IMG/VR virus record: IMGVR_UViG_3300047317_000073
Coordinates: 1 to 45,211 of that record
Source: a virus
Direction: 5' to 3' (one strand)
Length of the DNA stretch: 45,211 nucleotides
In this document: in pieces, positions 1-9,241 of the stretch
Layout: every line of letters begins with the position of its first letter
Position numbering within the stretch: the stretch's first letter is position 1
Position numbers and translations under genes: made by a program
Notes under the pieces: model-generated
What the model saw: only the letters and a program-made list of their open reading frames with translations
What the model was told of the DNA's origin: nothing
Databases searched by the model: none

Positions 1-1515
1 TTTGAGTCTCTCGACATTGTCGTGGGGCCAGGGATCAACGTTGTCGACGTCACGCAAACAGGTCAACCTGCTGTAGAAGTTGTTGAAGCGACAGGTGTTA
101 CGCCTGTTGACATCGAAGTTGTTGAGGTGCTCGCGGGTGTTGCTGGCCCACCAGGAATACAAGGACCACCAGGGACAAATGGGACAAATGGGACCGATGG
201 AGCGACAGGCCCGGCTGGTCCGCCAGGCCCGCAAGGTGCAAATTCAACTGTTCCTGGCCCACAAGGCCCACAGGGTCCAGCCGGACCACAAGGAGCAACA
301 GGTGCCACAGGAGCGCAAGGTGCAATTGGTCCAGCCGGACCCACTGGTAACACAGGCAATACTGGACCTCAGGGCGTTCAGGGCCCAATTGGCCCAACAG
401 GCGCGACAGGGCCCACTGGTGCCAATTCGACTGTCCCTGGCCCAACAGGACCTCAAGGGGCAAAAGGTGACAAAGGCGACACTGGCGCTACGGGTGCCAC
501 AGGTGCCGCGTCAACAGTCCCTGGCCCTCAAGGCATTCAGGGAATCACTGGAGACGTTGGCCCGCAAGGCCCGCAAGGCATTCAAGGCATTCAGGGACCG
601 ACTGGCGCAACTGGTGCGACAGGTCCGACAGGCCCTACAGGACCAGGCCCGGCAACGGCAGACATCCAAGTCTTTAACACGGCAGGCTCATTCACTTGGA
701 CAAAGCCTGCCGGCACGCCCCAATTCGTCAGGGTCATCACAATTGGCCCAGGTGGTGCGGGAGGGGCAGGCAGACGTGGAGCAACGGGCACCCTGAGATC
801 AGGTGGCGGTGCTGGAGGCGCAGGCGGCTTCACTGATCGGACCATCCCCGCAAGCCTTTGCGGGCCAACAGAAGCGGTGACAGTCGGGACTGGCGGCTCA
901 GCAACGCCTGGGCAAACGGTAGACAGCAATAATGGTGGGAACGGTGCCAATGGTAGCGGTGCCTCATTCTTTGGTCTCGCGAGTGGCCAAAGATATGGCA
1001 CGCGAGGCAGCGCAGGCTTTGGTGGTGGCGGTGGAAATGGTGGCGGATCAGGCTCTGGCGGTGGCTCCGGTCTAGGACAATTCAATGGTGGCCCTGGTGC
1101 AACATCAAGTGCGACAGGTGGCGCAGGACCCCAGCCGGGTAACGGGATTAGCGCACCCGCAGGCGGTGGAGCAGGCGGTGGCTTGGCCTCAGGCGGCGAT
1201 GTGCCGACGAATGGTGGAGCAGGTGGAAACACAAACTGGCTCAATGGACTCGGGCAGGCAACGGGTGGCGTTGCGGGTGGTGCCCTACCGTCTGGTCCAG
1301 ACTCGGCAACGCAAGGTTATTGCTTGGCGGCGTGGCAAGGTGGAACAGGCGGTGGAGGTGGAGCAAGCAGTGCGACAGCCGCAGGACAAACTGGCACAGC
1401 AGGGATGCAGCCCGGTGGTGGAGGTGGAGGCGGTGGAGCCAGCCTGAATGGCTTTGCCTCTGGTGGTGGCGGAGCAGGCGGCAATGGGCTCGTTGTCGTG
1501 ATTACGACATACTGA
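1..1515 (+). CDS. Collagen-like, glycine-rich tail fibre/minor tail protein (5' end outside window)
   Basis: The reading frame is open to the first base, so the true start lies upstream; a GTG at 22 is in frame but has no convincing ribosome binding site. After about 45 residues comes a Gly-X-Y collagen-like stretch of roughly 170 residues, interrupted three times by a STVPGP spacer (twice as ANSTVPGP, once as AASTVPGP). Then follows a glycine-rich C-terminal domain of about 280 residues that opens with [10 protein letters not shown] and ends in GLVVVITTY. That TWTKPAG...GGGGGAGG...VVVIT pattern is the glycine-rich terminal domain of many actinophage minor tail proteins. Likely role is an extended receptor-contacting fibre: a collagen-type triple helix carrying a glycine-rich tip. 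The family call is firm; the exact position on the virion is inferred. Confidence 0.85.
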   Translation, partial: FESLDIVVGPGINVVDVTQTGQPAVEVVEATGVTPVDIEVVEVLAGVAGPPGIQGPPGTNGTNGTDGATGPAGPPGPQGANSTVPGPQGPQGPAGPQGATGATGAQGAIGPAGPTGNTGNTGPQGVQGPIGPTGATGPTGANSTVPGPTGPQGAKGDKGDTGATGATGAASTVPGPQGIQGITGDVGPQGPQGIQGIQGPTGATGATGPTGPTGPGPATADIQVFNTAGSFTWTKPAGTPQFVRVITIGPGGAGGAGRRGATGTLRSGGGAGGAGGFTDRTIPASLCGPTEAVTVGTGGSATPGQTVDSNNGGNGANGSGASFFGLASGQRYGTRGSAGFGGGGGNGGGSGSGGGSGLGQFNGGPGATSSATGGAGPQPGNGISAPAGGGAGGGLASGGDVPTNGGAGGNTNWLNGLGQATGGVAGGALPSGPDSATQGYCLAAWQGGTGGGGGASSATAAGQTGTAGMQPGGGGGGGGASLNGFASGGGGAGGNGLVVVITTY

Positions 1516-1530
1516 AAGGTGTTGGCTAGC

Positions 1531-1644
1531 ATGAGCGAACAGCCTGAGCAGGACATGCTGGACTTCCCTGAGCACAGCGAGCCAGAGGACATGGAAAACA
1601 ACGACGATCAGGCCAATGAGATAGAGGCTGAGCAAGATGGTTGA
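1531..1644 (+). CDS. Small acidic protein, unknown function
   Basis: A 37-residue peptide beginning MSEQPEQDML and very rich in Glu, Asp and Gln. It fills the gap between the fibre gene and the endolysin and overlaps the endolysin start by 8 nt, which suggests translational coupling. The upstream GAAAGG is a weak Shine-Dalgarno. I recognise no family; reality as a gene rests on the packed arrangement. Confidence 0.5.
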   Translation: MSEQPEQDMLDFPEHSEPEDMENNDDQANEIEAEQDG

Positions 1645-2323
1645 CACCAGTTACAACGGCTGGGTTGCGAGCCCCAACCCTGGCGTCATCGGCGTCCAGC
1701 CATTTGTCATCGCCGGTGCCTCATTCCCGCAGGGCATGAAGGGTGGCGATGTTGCCACCGTGCTTGGCTATGTGTTCAACCAAATGCATTTGCGTGTTGA
1801 ACCGATCCATCCTGGTTGGTGCTGGGGCTACTCGTACAGGCCAAACGTCAACAACCCCAGGGTGTTGTCGTGCCACGCAAGCGCAACGGCTGGCGACTGG
1901 AATGCGCCTGACCACCCCAATGGGGCGAGCGGCACATTCACGCCGAACCAGGTTGGGATCATTCGCAACATTCTCCGTGAGGTCAGTTATTCTGTGCGAT
2001 GGGGTGGTGACTTCAGCGGCAAGAAGGATGAGATGCACTTTGAGATCTGTGTCTCTGCATCAACTCTCGCACCCATCGCTGCTCGCCTCAGTGGCACAAC
2101 GCCCAGGCCACCAAGGCCATCAATTCTGGATGAGGAAGTGGAAGCAATGCTGCTTCAGCGACAGTCAGACAAGAAAGGAATGCTCATCGTCGGTGGCAAG
2201 GCTGTTTGGGTCACCACCGGTGCCGACTATTCTGCCATGGATGCTGGTGGTCTGCCGGCAGCCGTCGTGAGTGATGCCTTGTTCGCCAGTGTGATCAAGG
2301 CTCTGGGTCAGCCCGTAGGATAG
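1637..2323 (+). CDS. Endolysin, M15-type L,D/D,D-peptidase
   Basis: A 228-residue protein with the zinc-peptidase signature of family M15: S78-x-H80...D87 in SCHASATAGDW, and D131-E-M-H134-F-E. The spacing of His, Asp and second His matches the metal ligands of Listeria endolysin Ply500 and VanX/VanY-type enzymes. It should cleave peptidoglycan stem or cross-bridge peptides at lysis. The C-terminal approximately 65 residues, after a proline-rich linker, form a separate domain (MLLQRQSDKKGM onward) that may bind the cell wall or be a phage add-on. No signal peptide is visible, so export would depend on a holin; the next gene is a membrane protein. Confidence 0.85.
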   Translation: MVDTSYNGWVASPNPGVIGVQPFVIAGASFPQGMKGGDVATVLGYVFNQMHLRVEPIHPGWCWGYSYRPNVNNPRVLSCHASATAGDWNAPDHPNGASGTFTPNQVGIIRNILREVSYSVRWGGDFSGKKDEMHFEICVSASTLAPIAARLSGTTPRPPRPSILDEEVEAMLLQRQSDKKGMLIVGGKAVWVTTGADYSAMDAGGLPAAVVSDALFASVIKALGQPVG

Positions 2324-2532
2324 TGAATCTGGCCGCGTTCACTGCAACCAATGCGGGCTTCATTCTAGCCGCAATGGTTATCGCGCCGGCAGTGATTATC
2401 TTGGTGGTGCTCGCATTGCGTGGGTACAACATCAAGATCGACCTCACCAGAAGTAATGGTGGATGGTTCAGCCGCAAGCACAACCACAAAGATGACAATG
2501 GGAAGCATGAGGAGGGTGGCACCAATGGGTGA
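2323..2532 (+). CDS. Small one-pass membrane protein, possible holin
   Basis: A 69-residue protein with a GTG start that overlaps the endolysin stop by one base. Residues about 12-33 (GFILAAMVIAPAVIILVVLAL) form one clear transmembrane segment, followed by a basic, His/Lys-rich hydrophilic tail. Position directly after the endolysin and the one-TM topology fit a class III-like holin or a lysis accessory protein. Function is inferred only from context. Confidence 0.6.
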   Translation: MNLAAFTATNAGFILAAMVIAPAVIILVVLALRGYNIKIDLTRSNGGWFSRKHNHKDDNGKHEEGGTNG

Positions 2533-3958
2533 GACCGATGTTGAGGACACAGAGGTGGCTGCCATCGTCGCAGACGCTGTCCCTGACCTAGTCATCGGTG
2601 AGATGCCGGTGGACACGACCAACAGTTTCACCATGCCCGTCATGGTGCTTGAGGGTGCTTGGACTGGGGACAACCGCAAGATTGACCCTGGCGTCCTGAC
2701 GTGGCGCGATCTGCCGCTGCCTGTCATGGCAATCACCAAGACCACCATGGGCCACGAGGATGCGGAATTGGTCGGCAAATTGACCAGCATCACTCGTGGC
2801 GACGCCAACGAGGCAAGCATGACAGACTCGCGCACTGGCGATGCCTACCCTGATGGCACCATGTACCTCAAGGCTGAAGGTGAGTTTGACTCAGCCGACT
2901 GGGCACAAGAGGTCAAGCGGCTTGTCAGCGATGGCTTCTTGCGCGGCGTCAGTGTCGATCTTGGCGATGTCACCAGTGAACTGGTCATCGTCGATGCTGA
3001 TGGCAATGAGTCTGAAACAGACTTCTGGGATTGGCTGTTTGGGGATGGTGAGGATGAGGGCACTCTTGGTGAGAAGATCACAGCAGGTCGTGTCATGGGT
3101 GTCACAATTTGTCCCTTCCCTGCCTTTGAGGGTGCCTACATCGAGATCCCAGACGGAGACAGCACTCTCGTGTCTAGCGCTGCTCCAGCGAGTGACCCCA
3201 ACGAGCAAGGACCATCGGTGATCAACATGGACAAGCCATTTGCTCGCACAGGCCCAATTGTTGCGGGCGCTGGTCCGCTTGCGCCGCCAGTCGAGTGGTT
3301 CGACAACCCTGGCCTTGATGGCCCAACGCCCATGATGATCGACAAGGCTGGGCGCGTGTTCGGGCATTTGGCCACATGGAATGAATGCCACACTGGCGTC
3401 ACGGGTCAATGTGTCCGGGCACCCCGCAGTGCCGCGCAATATGCCTACTTCACGACAGGTGCTGTTCTCTGTGATGATGGAGAAAGCCTTGTCCCGACAG
3501 GTGTCCTCACAATGGGCACCGGTCACGCGGAGATTTGGCAGGATGCGACCGCTGCCAAGGCTCACTATGACAACACAGGTACTGCTGTCGCGGATGTCGC
3601 TGTCGGCGAGGACAAGTACGGCATTTGGTTCGCTGGAGCATTGCGGCCAGATGTTGGTGACCTCACCATTCGCGCATTCCGTGGATCGTCACTTTCTGGC
3701 GACTGGCGTCAACGTGGCGGTCGCCTTGAACTTGTTGCCGCGCTTGCGGTAAACGTGCCAGGCTTCCCCGTGGTGCGTCCGCGTGCTCGCGTGGCTTCTG
3801 GGCAGGAACAGGCGCTGGTTGCTGCCGGCATTGTCACAGCCAAGACAGCGCACAAGATGTCCACACAGGCCCCATCGGCACCTAGTGCTGCAATGCCTGA
3901 GAAGTATGAGAGGATGGTGAGGCAGTCACTGCGCGATCGTGTGCATCAGCACAGGTAA
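2525..3958 (+). CDS. Capsid (prohead) maturation protease
   Basis: A 477-residue protein. I start it at the ATG at 2525 because GAGGAGGG lies 8 bases before it; an in-frame ATG at 2420 would overlap the previous gene by over 100 nt. The N-terminal part (PVMVLEGAWTGDNRKIDPG...) and the C-terminal part (GHLATWNECHTG, YAYFTTGAVLCDDGE, GTGHAEIW, HYDNTGTAVADV, ALSGDWRQRGG-like and ELVAALAVNVPGFP) match the pattern of actinophage capsid maturation proteases. It would process the scaffold and major capsid protein during prohead maturation and sits immediately upstream of the capsid gene. I cannot assign the catalytic triad with certainty. Confidence 0.75.
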   Translation: MGETDVEDTEVAAIVADAVPDLVIGEMPVDTTNSFTMPVMVLEGAWTGDNRKIDPGVLTWRDLPLPVMAITKTTMGHEDAELVGKLTSITRGDANEASMTDSRTGDAYPDGTMYLKAEGEFDSADWAQEVKRLVSDGFLRGVSVDLGDVTSELVIVDADGNESETDFWDWLFGDGEDEGTLGEKITAGRVMGVTICPFPAFEGAYIEIPDGDSTLVSSAAPASDPNEQGPSVINMDKPFARTGPIVAGAGPLAPPVEWFDNPGLDGPTPMMIDKAGRVFGHLATWNECHTGVTGQCVRAPRSAAQYAYFTTGAVLCDDGESLVPTGVLTMGTGHAEIWQDATAAKAHYDNTGTAVADVAVGEDKYGIWFAGALRPDVGDLTIRAFRGSSLSGDWRQRGGRLELVAALAVNVPGFPVVRPRARVASGQEQALVAAGIVTAKTAHKMSTQAPSAPSAAMPEKYERMVRQSLRDRVHQHR

Positions 3959-4021
3959 GGCAAGTGCCACATAGTGGTGCTGACGTCATCCACGATCAAA
4001 CAAACATGAAAGGCAAGTCTG

Positions 4022-5695
4022 ATGGGACCCAAGCTGAAGGCGAGGCTGGCGACAATCGCCAGCATGAGCAAGAGTGATCTTGCTCAACTGCGCCTGGACC
4101 TCAGGGCTGCCTTTGACCTGATTGACGACAATGGCGGATCGGTCGATGAAATGACCGAGATTGCCGACGCTGTCGATGAGGTCAAGGCAGAAGAGACCAA
4201 GCGCGATGAGGCCGATGCTCTCCGTGACCGTGTGCACGATGACGGTGACGCAGGCGAGCAGGACGACAGCGAGACCACGCCGGACTATGGCGCGCCTGAG
4301 GAAGAGCAGGCACCTGTGGATGCTCCTGCCAACCCCGACACCGTGCCCACGTACGGTGAGCCGAACACTGGCGATGACGATGGCGACACGGAGCACAGTG
4401 ATCAGCCTGAGGGCATCGCTGCGTCCACGCGGCCACCGCTCGCTGATGTCAAGCGTGCGCAGAGCACCAGCCGAAAGGCTGTGCAGCCAACAACTCTCCG
4501 CGTCAAGAGCAGGATGGTTGCTGCTGGCGATGTCGCAGGGTTCAGTGCCGGCCAGGAGATCACCACCACGCGTGATCTTGCCCTTGCAATTCAGCGCAAG
4601 CTGGAAAGCATTGGCCGCAATGGCCCGTCGGGTGACGTGGTTGTCGCGTCCATCCACAAGGAGTACCCTGCCGAGCGCACGCTGGGCGACGACGCAATGC
4701 TCAACGATGAGATGATCGAAAAGGTCGTTGGCGCAGAAGCACTTGTCGCATCTGGTGGGCTTTGCCAGCCGGTGGCGGTGGACTACGCCATCAACACCAT
4801 CGGCTCCACGGCACGTCCACTCCAGTCCTCGCTGCCGTCATTTGCGGCAACGCGCGGTGGCCTGCGGTTCACCCCGCAGCCTCTGCTCGGCACGGTCACG
4901 CCGCCCACGCCGTACACCATCGCAATGGATGTTGCAGCGACACCCAAGACGTGCTTCACGATTGTCTGTGGAACACCTGTTGAGGCTGATGTTTACGGCA
5001 TCCCGGTGTGCATCAAGGTCGGCAACTTCCAGGGCAGGTTTGCCCCGGAAACCGTTGCAGCGCAGGCATCCCTGCTTGATGTCGCGACGGCACGTGTGGC
5101 CGAGGCCACGCTGCTCAACGCCATCGACGCAGGCTCGACTGCTGTGACGTCAACAGGAGTCCTGGGCGAGATCAGGACCATCCTGCCGACCCTGGACCTG
5201 CTCAACGCTGGCTACAGGTACCGCAACCGACTGGACAACACCAGCCAGGTTCGGCTTGTTCTGCCGGCATGGGTGCGGGACGCTGTGCGCGCAGACCTGG
5301 CAATGGAACTGGCGCACGACCGCGATGGCAGCGACAACAACCTGGCGGTCACCGATGCCCAGGTGGACGCCTACTTCGCATCGCGCAACGTCAGCACGGT
5401 GTGGATGCTGGAGGACAAGGCAAACTCGTTCGGCGGTGCCCAGGGCGCAGGTGCCCTGAACGCATGGCCGAACACGTTTGTTGCGTACTACTACGCAGAA
5501 GGCACCTGGCAGTTCCTGGATGGCGGGCGCATCGACCTTGGTGTGACCCGCGACAGCACCCTCAACGCCACGAACGACTATGAAATTTGGCGTGAGGACT
5601 TTGAGGGCATCGCAAAGCGTGGCGCGGAGTCCCTCAAGTGCACCGTCACCACCCACCCGACAGGCATGTCGGCAGGCACCCTCCAGGTGGCCTGA
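4022..5695 (+). CDS. Major capsid protein with N-terminal scaffold domain (HK97 fold)
   Basis: A 557-residue protein. Residues 1-60 form a charged helical segment and 60-125 a very acidic, Asp/Glu/Pro-rich linker, as in HK97-type capsid proteins carrying a built-in scaffold (delta) domain removed by the protease. The remaining about 400 residues carry the shell domain, with VASGGLCQPVAV, a long helix (ETVAAQASLLDVATARVAEATLLNAID), and a C-terminal beta region (DGGRIDLGVTRDS). The gene has noticeably more GC-rich codon choice than its neighbours, typical of a highly expressed gene. The preceding Shine-Dalgarno is AAAGGCAAG. A strong hairpin follows the stop codon. Confidence 0.85.
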   Translation: MGPKLKARLATIASMSKSDLAQLRLDLRAAFDLIDDNGGSVDEMTEIADAVDEVKAEETKRDEADALRDRVHDDGDAGEQDDSETTPDYGAPEEEQAPVDAPANPDTVPTYGEPNTGDDDGDTEHSDQPEGIAASTRPPLADVKRAQSTSRKAVQPTTLRVKSRMVAAGDVAGFSAGQEITTTRDLALAIQRKLESIGRNGPSGDVVVASIHKEYPAERTLGDDAMLNDEMIEKVVGAEALVASGGLCQPVAVDYAINTIGSTARPLQSSLPSFAATRGGLRFTPQPLLGTVTPPTPYTIAMDVAATPKTCFTIVCGTPVEADVYGIPVCIKVGNFQGRFAPETVAAQASLLDVATARVAEATLLNAIDAGSTAVTSTGVLGEIRTILPTLDLLNAGYRYRNRLDNTSQVRLVLPAWVRDAVRADLAMELAHDRDGSDNNLAVTDAQVDAYFASRNVSTVWMLEDKANSFGGAQGAGALNAWPNTFVAYYYAEGTWQFLDGGRIDLGVTRDSTLNATNDYEIWREDFEGIAKRGAESLKCTVTTHPTGMSAGTLQVA

Positions 5696-5707
5696 GCAAC
5701 TGAGGCT

Positions 5708-5772
5708 GGATGAGAGGTCAGATTGCGCGATGGGGCATGGCGCAGGTGAGAGGGATATCTGGCCTCTCATCC
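5708..5772 (+). terminator. 15-bp hairpin after the major capsid gene
   Basis: The arm 5708-5722 (GGATGAGAGGTCAGA) pairs over 15 positions with 5758-5772, with a single G-U wobble and a 35-nt loop. It sits in the only sizeable gap of the head module (93 nt). No uridine run follows, so it is not a standard intrinsic terminator. It could be a partial terminator or a 3'-end stabiliser that raises capsid mRNA over downstream mRNA. The downstream Shine-Dalgarno (TGGAGG) begins shortly after the right arm. Confidence 0.55.
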
Positions 5773-5788
5773 ACTCAATGGAGGTGAC

Positions 5789-6658
5789 ATGACAACCACA
5801 GAATTTGGGATCGGCACGGTTGACAGGGAGTTTGCCCTGGTGGCCGCTGGCCTGCAGATGCCAGTAACGCCATCGGCTCCAGTGGCAAGCCCGGTCAACC
5901 TGGTTCGGTCCTCCCGCATTCCGCCAGATGAGACAAATGGCCGTTGGGTCAATGGGTTTGCCTATCTGCCTGAGGGCGTTGGCAAACTGACGATGTTCGA
6001 TGATTGCTCAAACACAGAGCAGACCATCGCTGACATCACACCATTTGTGTCAGACTGGCAGCCATACGTTCTGAGTGCGCAGTTCAGGTGCTCAACGTTT
6101 GGCTTTGACGCGGCTGATTACATGGGCCGCGCAACAAGGCTGCTCGATGCCGCTACACCCAAGATGCTTGAGGAGGAGTTCTGGAATGGGACTCTTTCGC
6201 AGGCAGCAAGCCTGGCAAACACGTGGCTGGAGAAGGCTGGTAGCACAGCGTTCACGGCCACGTCGATGCGGCAGGCATTCGCCATTTGCGAGCAAGCACT
6301 TGGCGATGCGGCATATGGTGGGCGTGGATCAATTCACATGCCACCCTACCTGGTGCCGTACGCGGCATTTGAGCAGCTGATCAGGCGTGAGGGCAACTTG
6401 CTGCTGACAGACAAAGACACCATCGTGGTGCCTGGGTCTGGCTACGGCAAGATGGCCGACGCACCGGCAGGCTTGCACGTGTATGCCACTGGTATCACTG
6501 ATGTTCGCCTTGGCGACATCATCGTGACGCCGGACGGTGGCAACATGGCGCAGAGCATCGACAAGGCAAGCAACACAGTGGTTGTCAAGGCTGAGCGTTA
6601 CGCATGCGCCAGTTGGGATGAATTGCTGTGGGTCAAGGTAACCGTCACTCTGCCGTGA
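5789..6658 (+). CDS. Capsid-associated structural protein (actinophage family)
   Basis: A 289-residue protein directly after the major capsid gene. The composition and blocks WVNGFAYLPEG, ADYMGRATRLLDAATPK, LEEEFWNGTLSQAASLAN, RGSIHMPPYLVPY, LIRREGNLLLT and DTIVVPGSGYG resemble a family found next to head-tail connector genes in many actinophages. The LEEEFWNG and RGSIH blocks suggest a capsid-like or head-vertex protein. No enzymatic motif is seen. Shine-Dalgarno TGGAGGTG precedes the ATG. Structural role is likely; the precise role is unknown. Confidence 0.6.
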   Translation: MTTTEFGIGTVDREFALVAAGLQMPVTPSAPVASPVNLVRSSRIPPDETNGRWVNGFAYLPEGVGKLTMFDDCSNTEQTIADITPFVSDWQPYVLSAQFRCSTFGFDAADYMGRATRLLDAATPKMLEEEFWNGTLSQAASLANTWLEKAGSTAFTATSMRQAFAICEQALGDAAYGGRGSIHMPPYLVPYAAFEQLIRREGNLLLTDKDTIVVPGSGYGKMADAPAGLHVYATGITDVRLGDIIVTPDGGNMAQSIDKASNTVVVKAERYACASWDELLWVKVTVTLP

Positions 6659-6667
6659 GGAGGACAG

Positions 6668-7543
6668 ATGGCAAACCTGTGCGGCGCCTCATTGCAGTGT
6701 GCCGCTATCCGCGTGACTGAATTGGATGCCGCTGGCGTTCCACAGCCAGGCGCAGCCATGTACGTCACCGACAATCTGGTGAAGATCGACTTCAACCCTG
6801 AGATGGAAACAGGGCAGGAGATCAGCAACAAGAATGCGGCCGGCAACCTGTGTGTTGTCTACCGTTCACCAGACATCATGAAGAGGCTGACAATGACCGT
6901 TGAGGTCTGCGTCCCTGACCCTGAGTTGGAAGTCCTGCTCAGTGGTGGTGATCTCTTCATGGAGGGCACCGGTCCAAGCGCTGAGGTCATGGGTTGGTCC
7001 TACCCACCGCTCATGGTTGACCCCACGCCGAACGGGTGCTCCATCGAAGCATGGACACGGTACGTCATCGATGGCTATCAGGACCCTGATCAGCCATTCA
7101 TCAGATGGGTGTTCCCTCGCAACAAGCTGCGCAAGGGCAACAGGACCATCGACATCAACGCCATGGCCAACGTCTATGAGGGATTTGCAATTGAGAATCC
7201 TTCATGGGGCGATGGTCCACTGAATGACTGGGAGTGGGATTCATCCCGAGTCGCTCAGGCTGCATTTGCGGACAGCGTCCCGACCGTGCAGTGTGGCGGC
7301 ATGACAGTGCCCACCTCTCCTGGTGCGGCAACTGGTGCTACGGCTGGTGTTCCTGGTGCTTGGACCCCAAGCGGCGCAACACCTCCAGCCACCGTCGCTG
7401 CTCTGATCGCTGGCACGCCCAACACGGTCGTGGCATCGCCAGGCACCGCATGGACGACTGGCCAGTACGTTCAGACGGCAACGGCTGGTGTCCCTGGCCA
7501 GGCGCACTGGAATGGCACCATCTGGGTCACTGGCGTTGCGTGA
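6668..7543 (+). CDS. Major tail (tube) protein-like, with C-terminal Gly/Ala/Thr module
   Basis: A 291-residue protein beginning MANLCGASLQ. The first approximately 210 residues (VTELDAAGVPQPG, VTDNLVKIDFNPEMETGQEIS, NKNAAGNLCVV, VEVCVPDPELEVLLSG) match the pattern of actinophage tail-tube proteins. After about residue 215 comes a low-complexity PTSPGAATGATAGVPG linker and a short module ending in TAWTTGQYV...AHWNGTIWVTG, a surface module also found on other phage virion proteins. It is placed before the head-tail adaptor, earlier than usual for a tail-tube gene, so a head-associated role is an alternative. Confidence 0.6.
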   Translation: MANLCGASLQCAAIRVTELDAAGVPQPGAAMYVTDNLVKIDFNPEMETGQEISNKNAAGNLCVVYRSPDIMKRLTMTVEVCVPDPELEVLLSGGDLFMEGTGPSAEVMGWSYPPLMVDPTPNGCSIEAWTRYVIDGYQDPDQPFIRWVFPRNKLRKGNRTIDINAMANVYEGFAIENPSWGDGPLNDWEWDSSRVAQAAFADSVPTVQCGGMTVPTSPGAATGATAGVPGAWTPSGATPPATVAALIAGTPNTVVASPGTAWTTGQYVQTATAGVPGQAHWNGTIWVTGVA

Positions 7544-7552
7544 GGATGAGCC

Positions 7553-8341
7553 ATGGCTACTACAACTGACTGGGTGACACTCGACCAGATGATGGAGTAC
7601 CTGGGGAGTGACGCACCTGACGACACGACTGGTGAGGCACGACTTGCCAACGCAATTTCATCGGCAAGCGAATCGCTGTATGCGCTGAGTGGGCGCAAGT
7701 TTCCTGGCATCCTTCAGGCCACGGTGCGACCCACAGCCCGCATGGAGCAAGTGCCATATCCTGAGCGTCGTCCAGGGCAAATTGGGTCTTTGTCGTGGCC
7801 GAACCAGACGTGGGGTTGGTGCTATGGTGGGTTGCATCTCACCTGTTCCAACCCCACGTCAATTGGTCTTGGTAGAGGACCAATCATCAGTGTGGAAGAG
7901 GTTGTCCTGCATGAAGAAATCCTTGACCCGATCAACTACAGGGTTGAGGATCAGAAGTGGCTCGTGCGCAGTGACTGCAGTGGCTGGCCAACATGCGGGT
8001 GTGAGTCCTGCCATGATCCATTCATGGTGTCCTTCACATTCGGTGAAGAGCCGCCACAATTGGGCATCGACGCAGCAACGATCCTGTCCGCTGAGTTGTA
8101 TCGCGCCAACACACCCAACCAAGTCTGCAAGTTGCCCGTGCGTCTGACGAGCATCACCCGTCAGGGCGTGACGATGGCCGTCATCGACAGCATGGACTTC
8201 TTCAAGAATGGCTTGACGGGCAACTACCAGGTTGACCTGTTCATCAAGACCTTCAACCCTGCTCAGCAGATCAGGAAGCCAATTGCGTTCAGCCCGGACA
8301 TGATAAACACGGGCAGGCGTACCACGTGGCCGACATCGTGA
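7553..8341 (+). CDS. Head-to-tail adaptor
   Basis: A 262-residue protein with the typical actinophage adaptor pattern: an N-terminal helical part (YALSGRKFPG), a Trp/Cys-rich middle, ISVEEVVLHEEILDP-NYRVEDQKWLVR, a SFTFGEEPPQLG turn, and a C-terminal CKLPVRLTSITRQGVTM and DSMDFFKNGLTGNYQVDLF. It should dock on the portal and start the connector. The Cys-rich patch WPTCGCESCHD is at about residues 144-154. Confidence 0.8.
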   Translation: MATTTDWVTLDQMMEYLGSDAPDDTTGEARLANAISSASESLYALSGRKFPGILQATVRPTARMEQVPYPERRPGQIGSLSWPNQTWGWCYGGLHLTCSNPTSIGLGRGPIISVEEVVLHEEILDPINYRVEDQKWLVRSDCSGWPTCGCESCHDPFMVSFTFGEEPPQLGIDAATILSAELYRANTPNQVCKLPVRLTSITRQGVTMAVIDSMDFFKNGLTGNYQVDLFIKTFNPAQQIRKPIAFSPDMINTGRRTTWPTS

Positions 8342-8351
8342 GGAGTGAGCA

Positions 8352-8711
8352 ATGACCATTCAGCCGCTTGGGGCGCCTGCGGTCGTCAAGATTGACGACC
8401 CTGCGCACAACCCTTTCTGGCCTAAGAACATGAGCGGTGGCCAGGCGCCAGACGCACCGGCGGCCAACCACATCGACATCACAAGCATCACGTTCGGCGC
8501 GGCACCCGCATATGCCGCAACAATCAACGTGGTGACAACGCCAGTCAACACGGCGTGGACGGTGGACTGGGGCGATGGCACTGCGGTGGACAATGTGACC
8601 GCAGGGACAAACCTGAAGGCCCACACCTACGCTGACGTGTCGAGCGGCAAGAAGTACGTTGTCCAGGCAGCCAGTGGTGGCGACACGGATCAGCAGACTG
8701 TCGAGTACTGA
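8352..8711 (+). CDS. Small PKD-like (Ig-fold) virion protein
   Basis: A 119-residue protein. Its second half has the hallmark of a PKD domain: TAWTVDWGDGTAVDN followed by AHTYADVSSGKKYVVQAAS. PKD domains in phages are usually surface decoration or adhesion modules on head or tail. It lies between the adaptor and connector genes, with GGAGTG upstream of the ATG. Virion location is inferred. Confidence 0.6.
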   Translation: MTIQPLGAPAVVKIDDPAHNPFWPKNMSGGQAPDAPAANHIDITSITFGAAPAYAATINVVTTPVNTAWTVDWGDGTAVDNVTAGTNLKAHTYADVSSGKKYVVQAASGGDTDQQTVEY

Positions 8712-8713
8712 GC

Positions 8714-9241
8714 ATGGACGTCCAGGTGCTGGCTCAGGCGTTGCTAGACAACATGGTTGAGCAGTTGACTGCTCAAGACATCGCGTTGCCCAGCGTCCAG
8801 TACCTTGCGCCTGGAGCCGAAGTTGCATTTGATTGCGAGCAGTTGACCGTTAGCCTGACTCGCATCATTAGCAACTTTGGCGGAGCAGACACACCGTTCC
8901 CTCATCCATCCGCTTTGCTCATGAGCAGTGCTGAGTTCTTTGTCACCCTAGTCCGTTGCGTACCAACATTTGACGACAACGGTAATCCTCCACCCTCAAG
9001 TGCTATGTCCGATGCTGCCGGAGTGATCATGCAGGATGCGAGAGCACTCCGGCGCAGCCTGGAGAAGATTGACCAGGCACACAAGATTGTGCCCAGAAAT
9101 GTTCCAGTGACAATTGGGGAATTGAGGACTATCGGGCCAAGTGGTGGGTTCGCAGCCTGCAGCATCATGTACACTGTGATGCTTGTTGACAATCAATGGG
9201 CGCCAGATCAGCGCCCAGTGGCAGCGACCAGGAGGCTTTGA
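8714..9241 (+). CDS. Head-tail connector/tail completion protein
   Basis: A 175-residue protein with the pattern VAFDCEQLTVSLTRI, VTLVRCVPTF and a helical SDAAGVIMQDARALRRSLEKI segment, which resembles the small connector protein that follows the adaptor in actinophage genomes. It may be a stopper or terminator-type subunit. The stop codon overlaps the next ATG by one base. Confidence 0.55.
   Translation: MDVQVLAQALLDNMVEQLTAQDIALPSVQYLAPGAEVAFDCEQLTVSLTRIISNFGGADTPFPHPSALLMSSAEFFVTLVRCVPTFDDNGNPPPSSAMSDAAGVIMQDARALRRSLEKIDQAHKIVPRNVPVTIGELRTIGPSGGFAACSIMYTVMLVDNQWAPDQRPVAATRRL

Noticed and set aside
63-1647. Long reverse-strand open frames rich in Pro, Ala and Cys
   Set aside because: They are shadows of the collagen-like and glycine-rich coding sequence; low-complexity composition and no binding sites.
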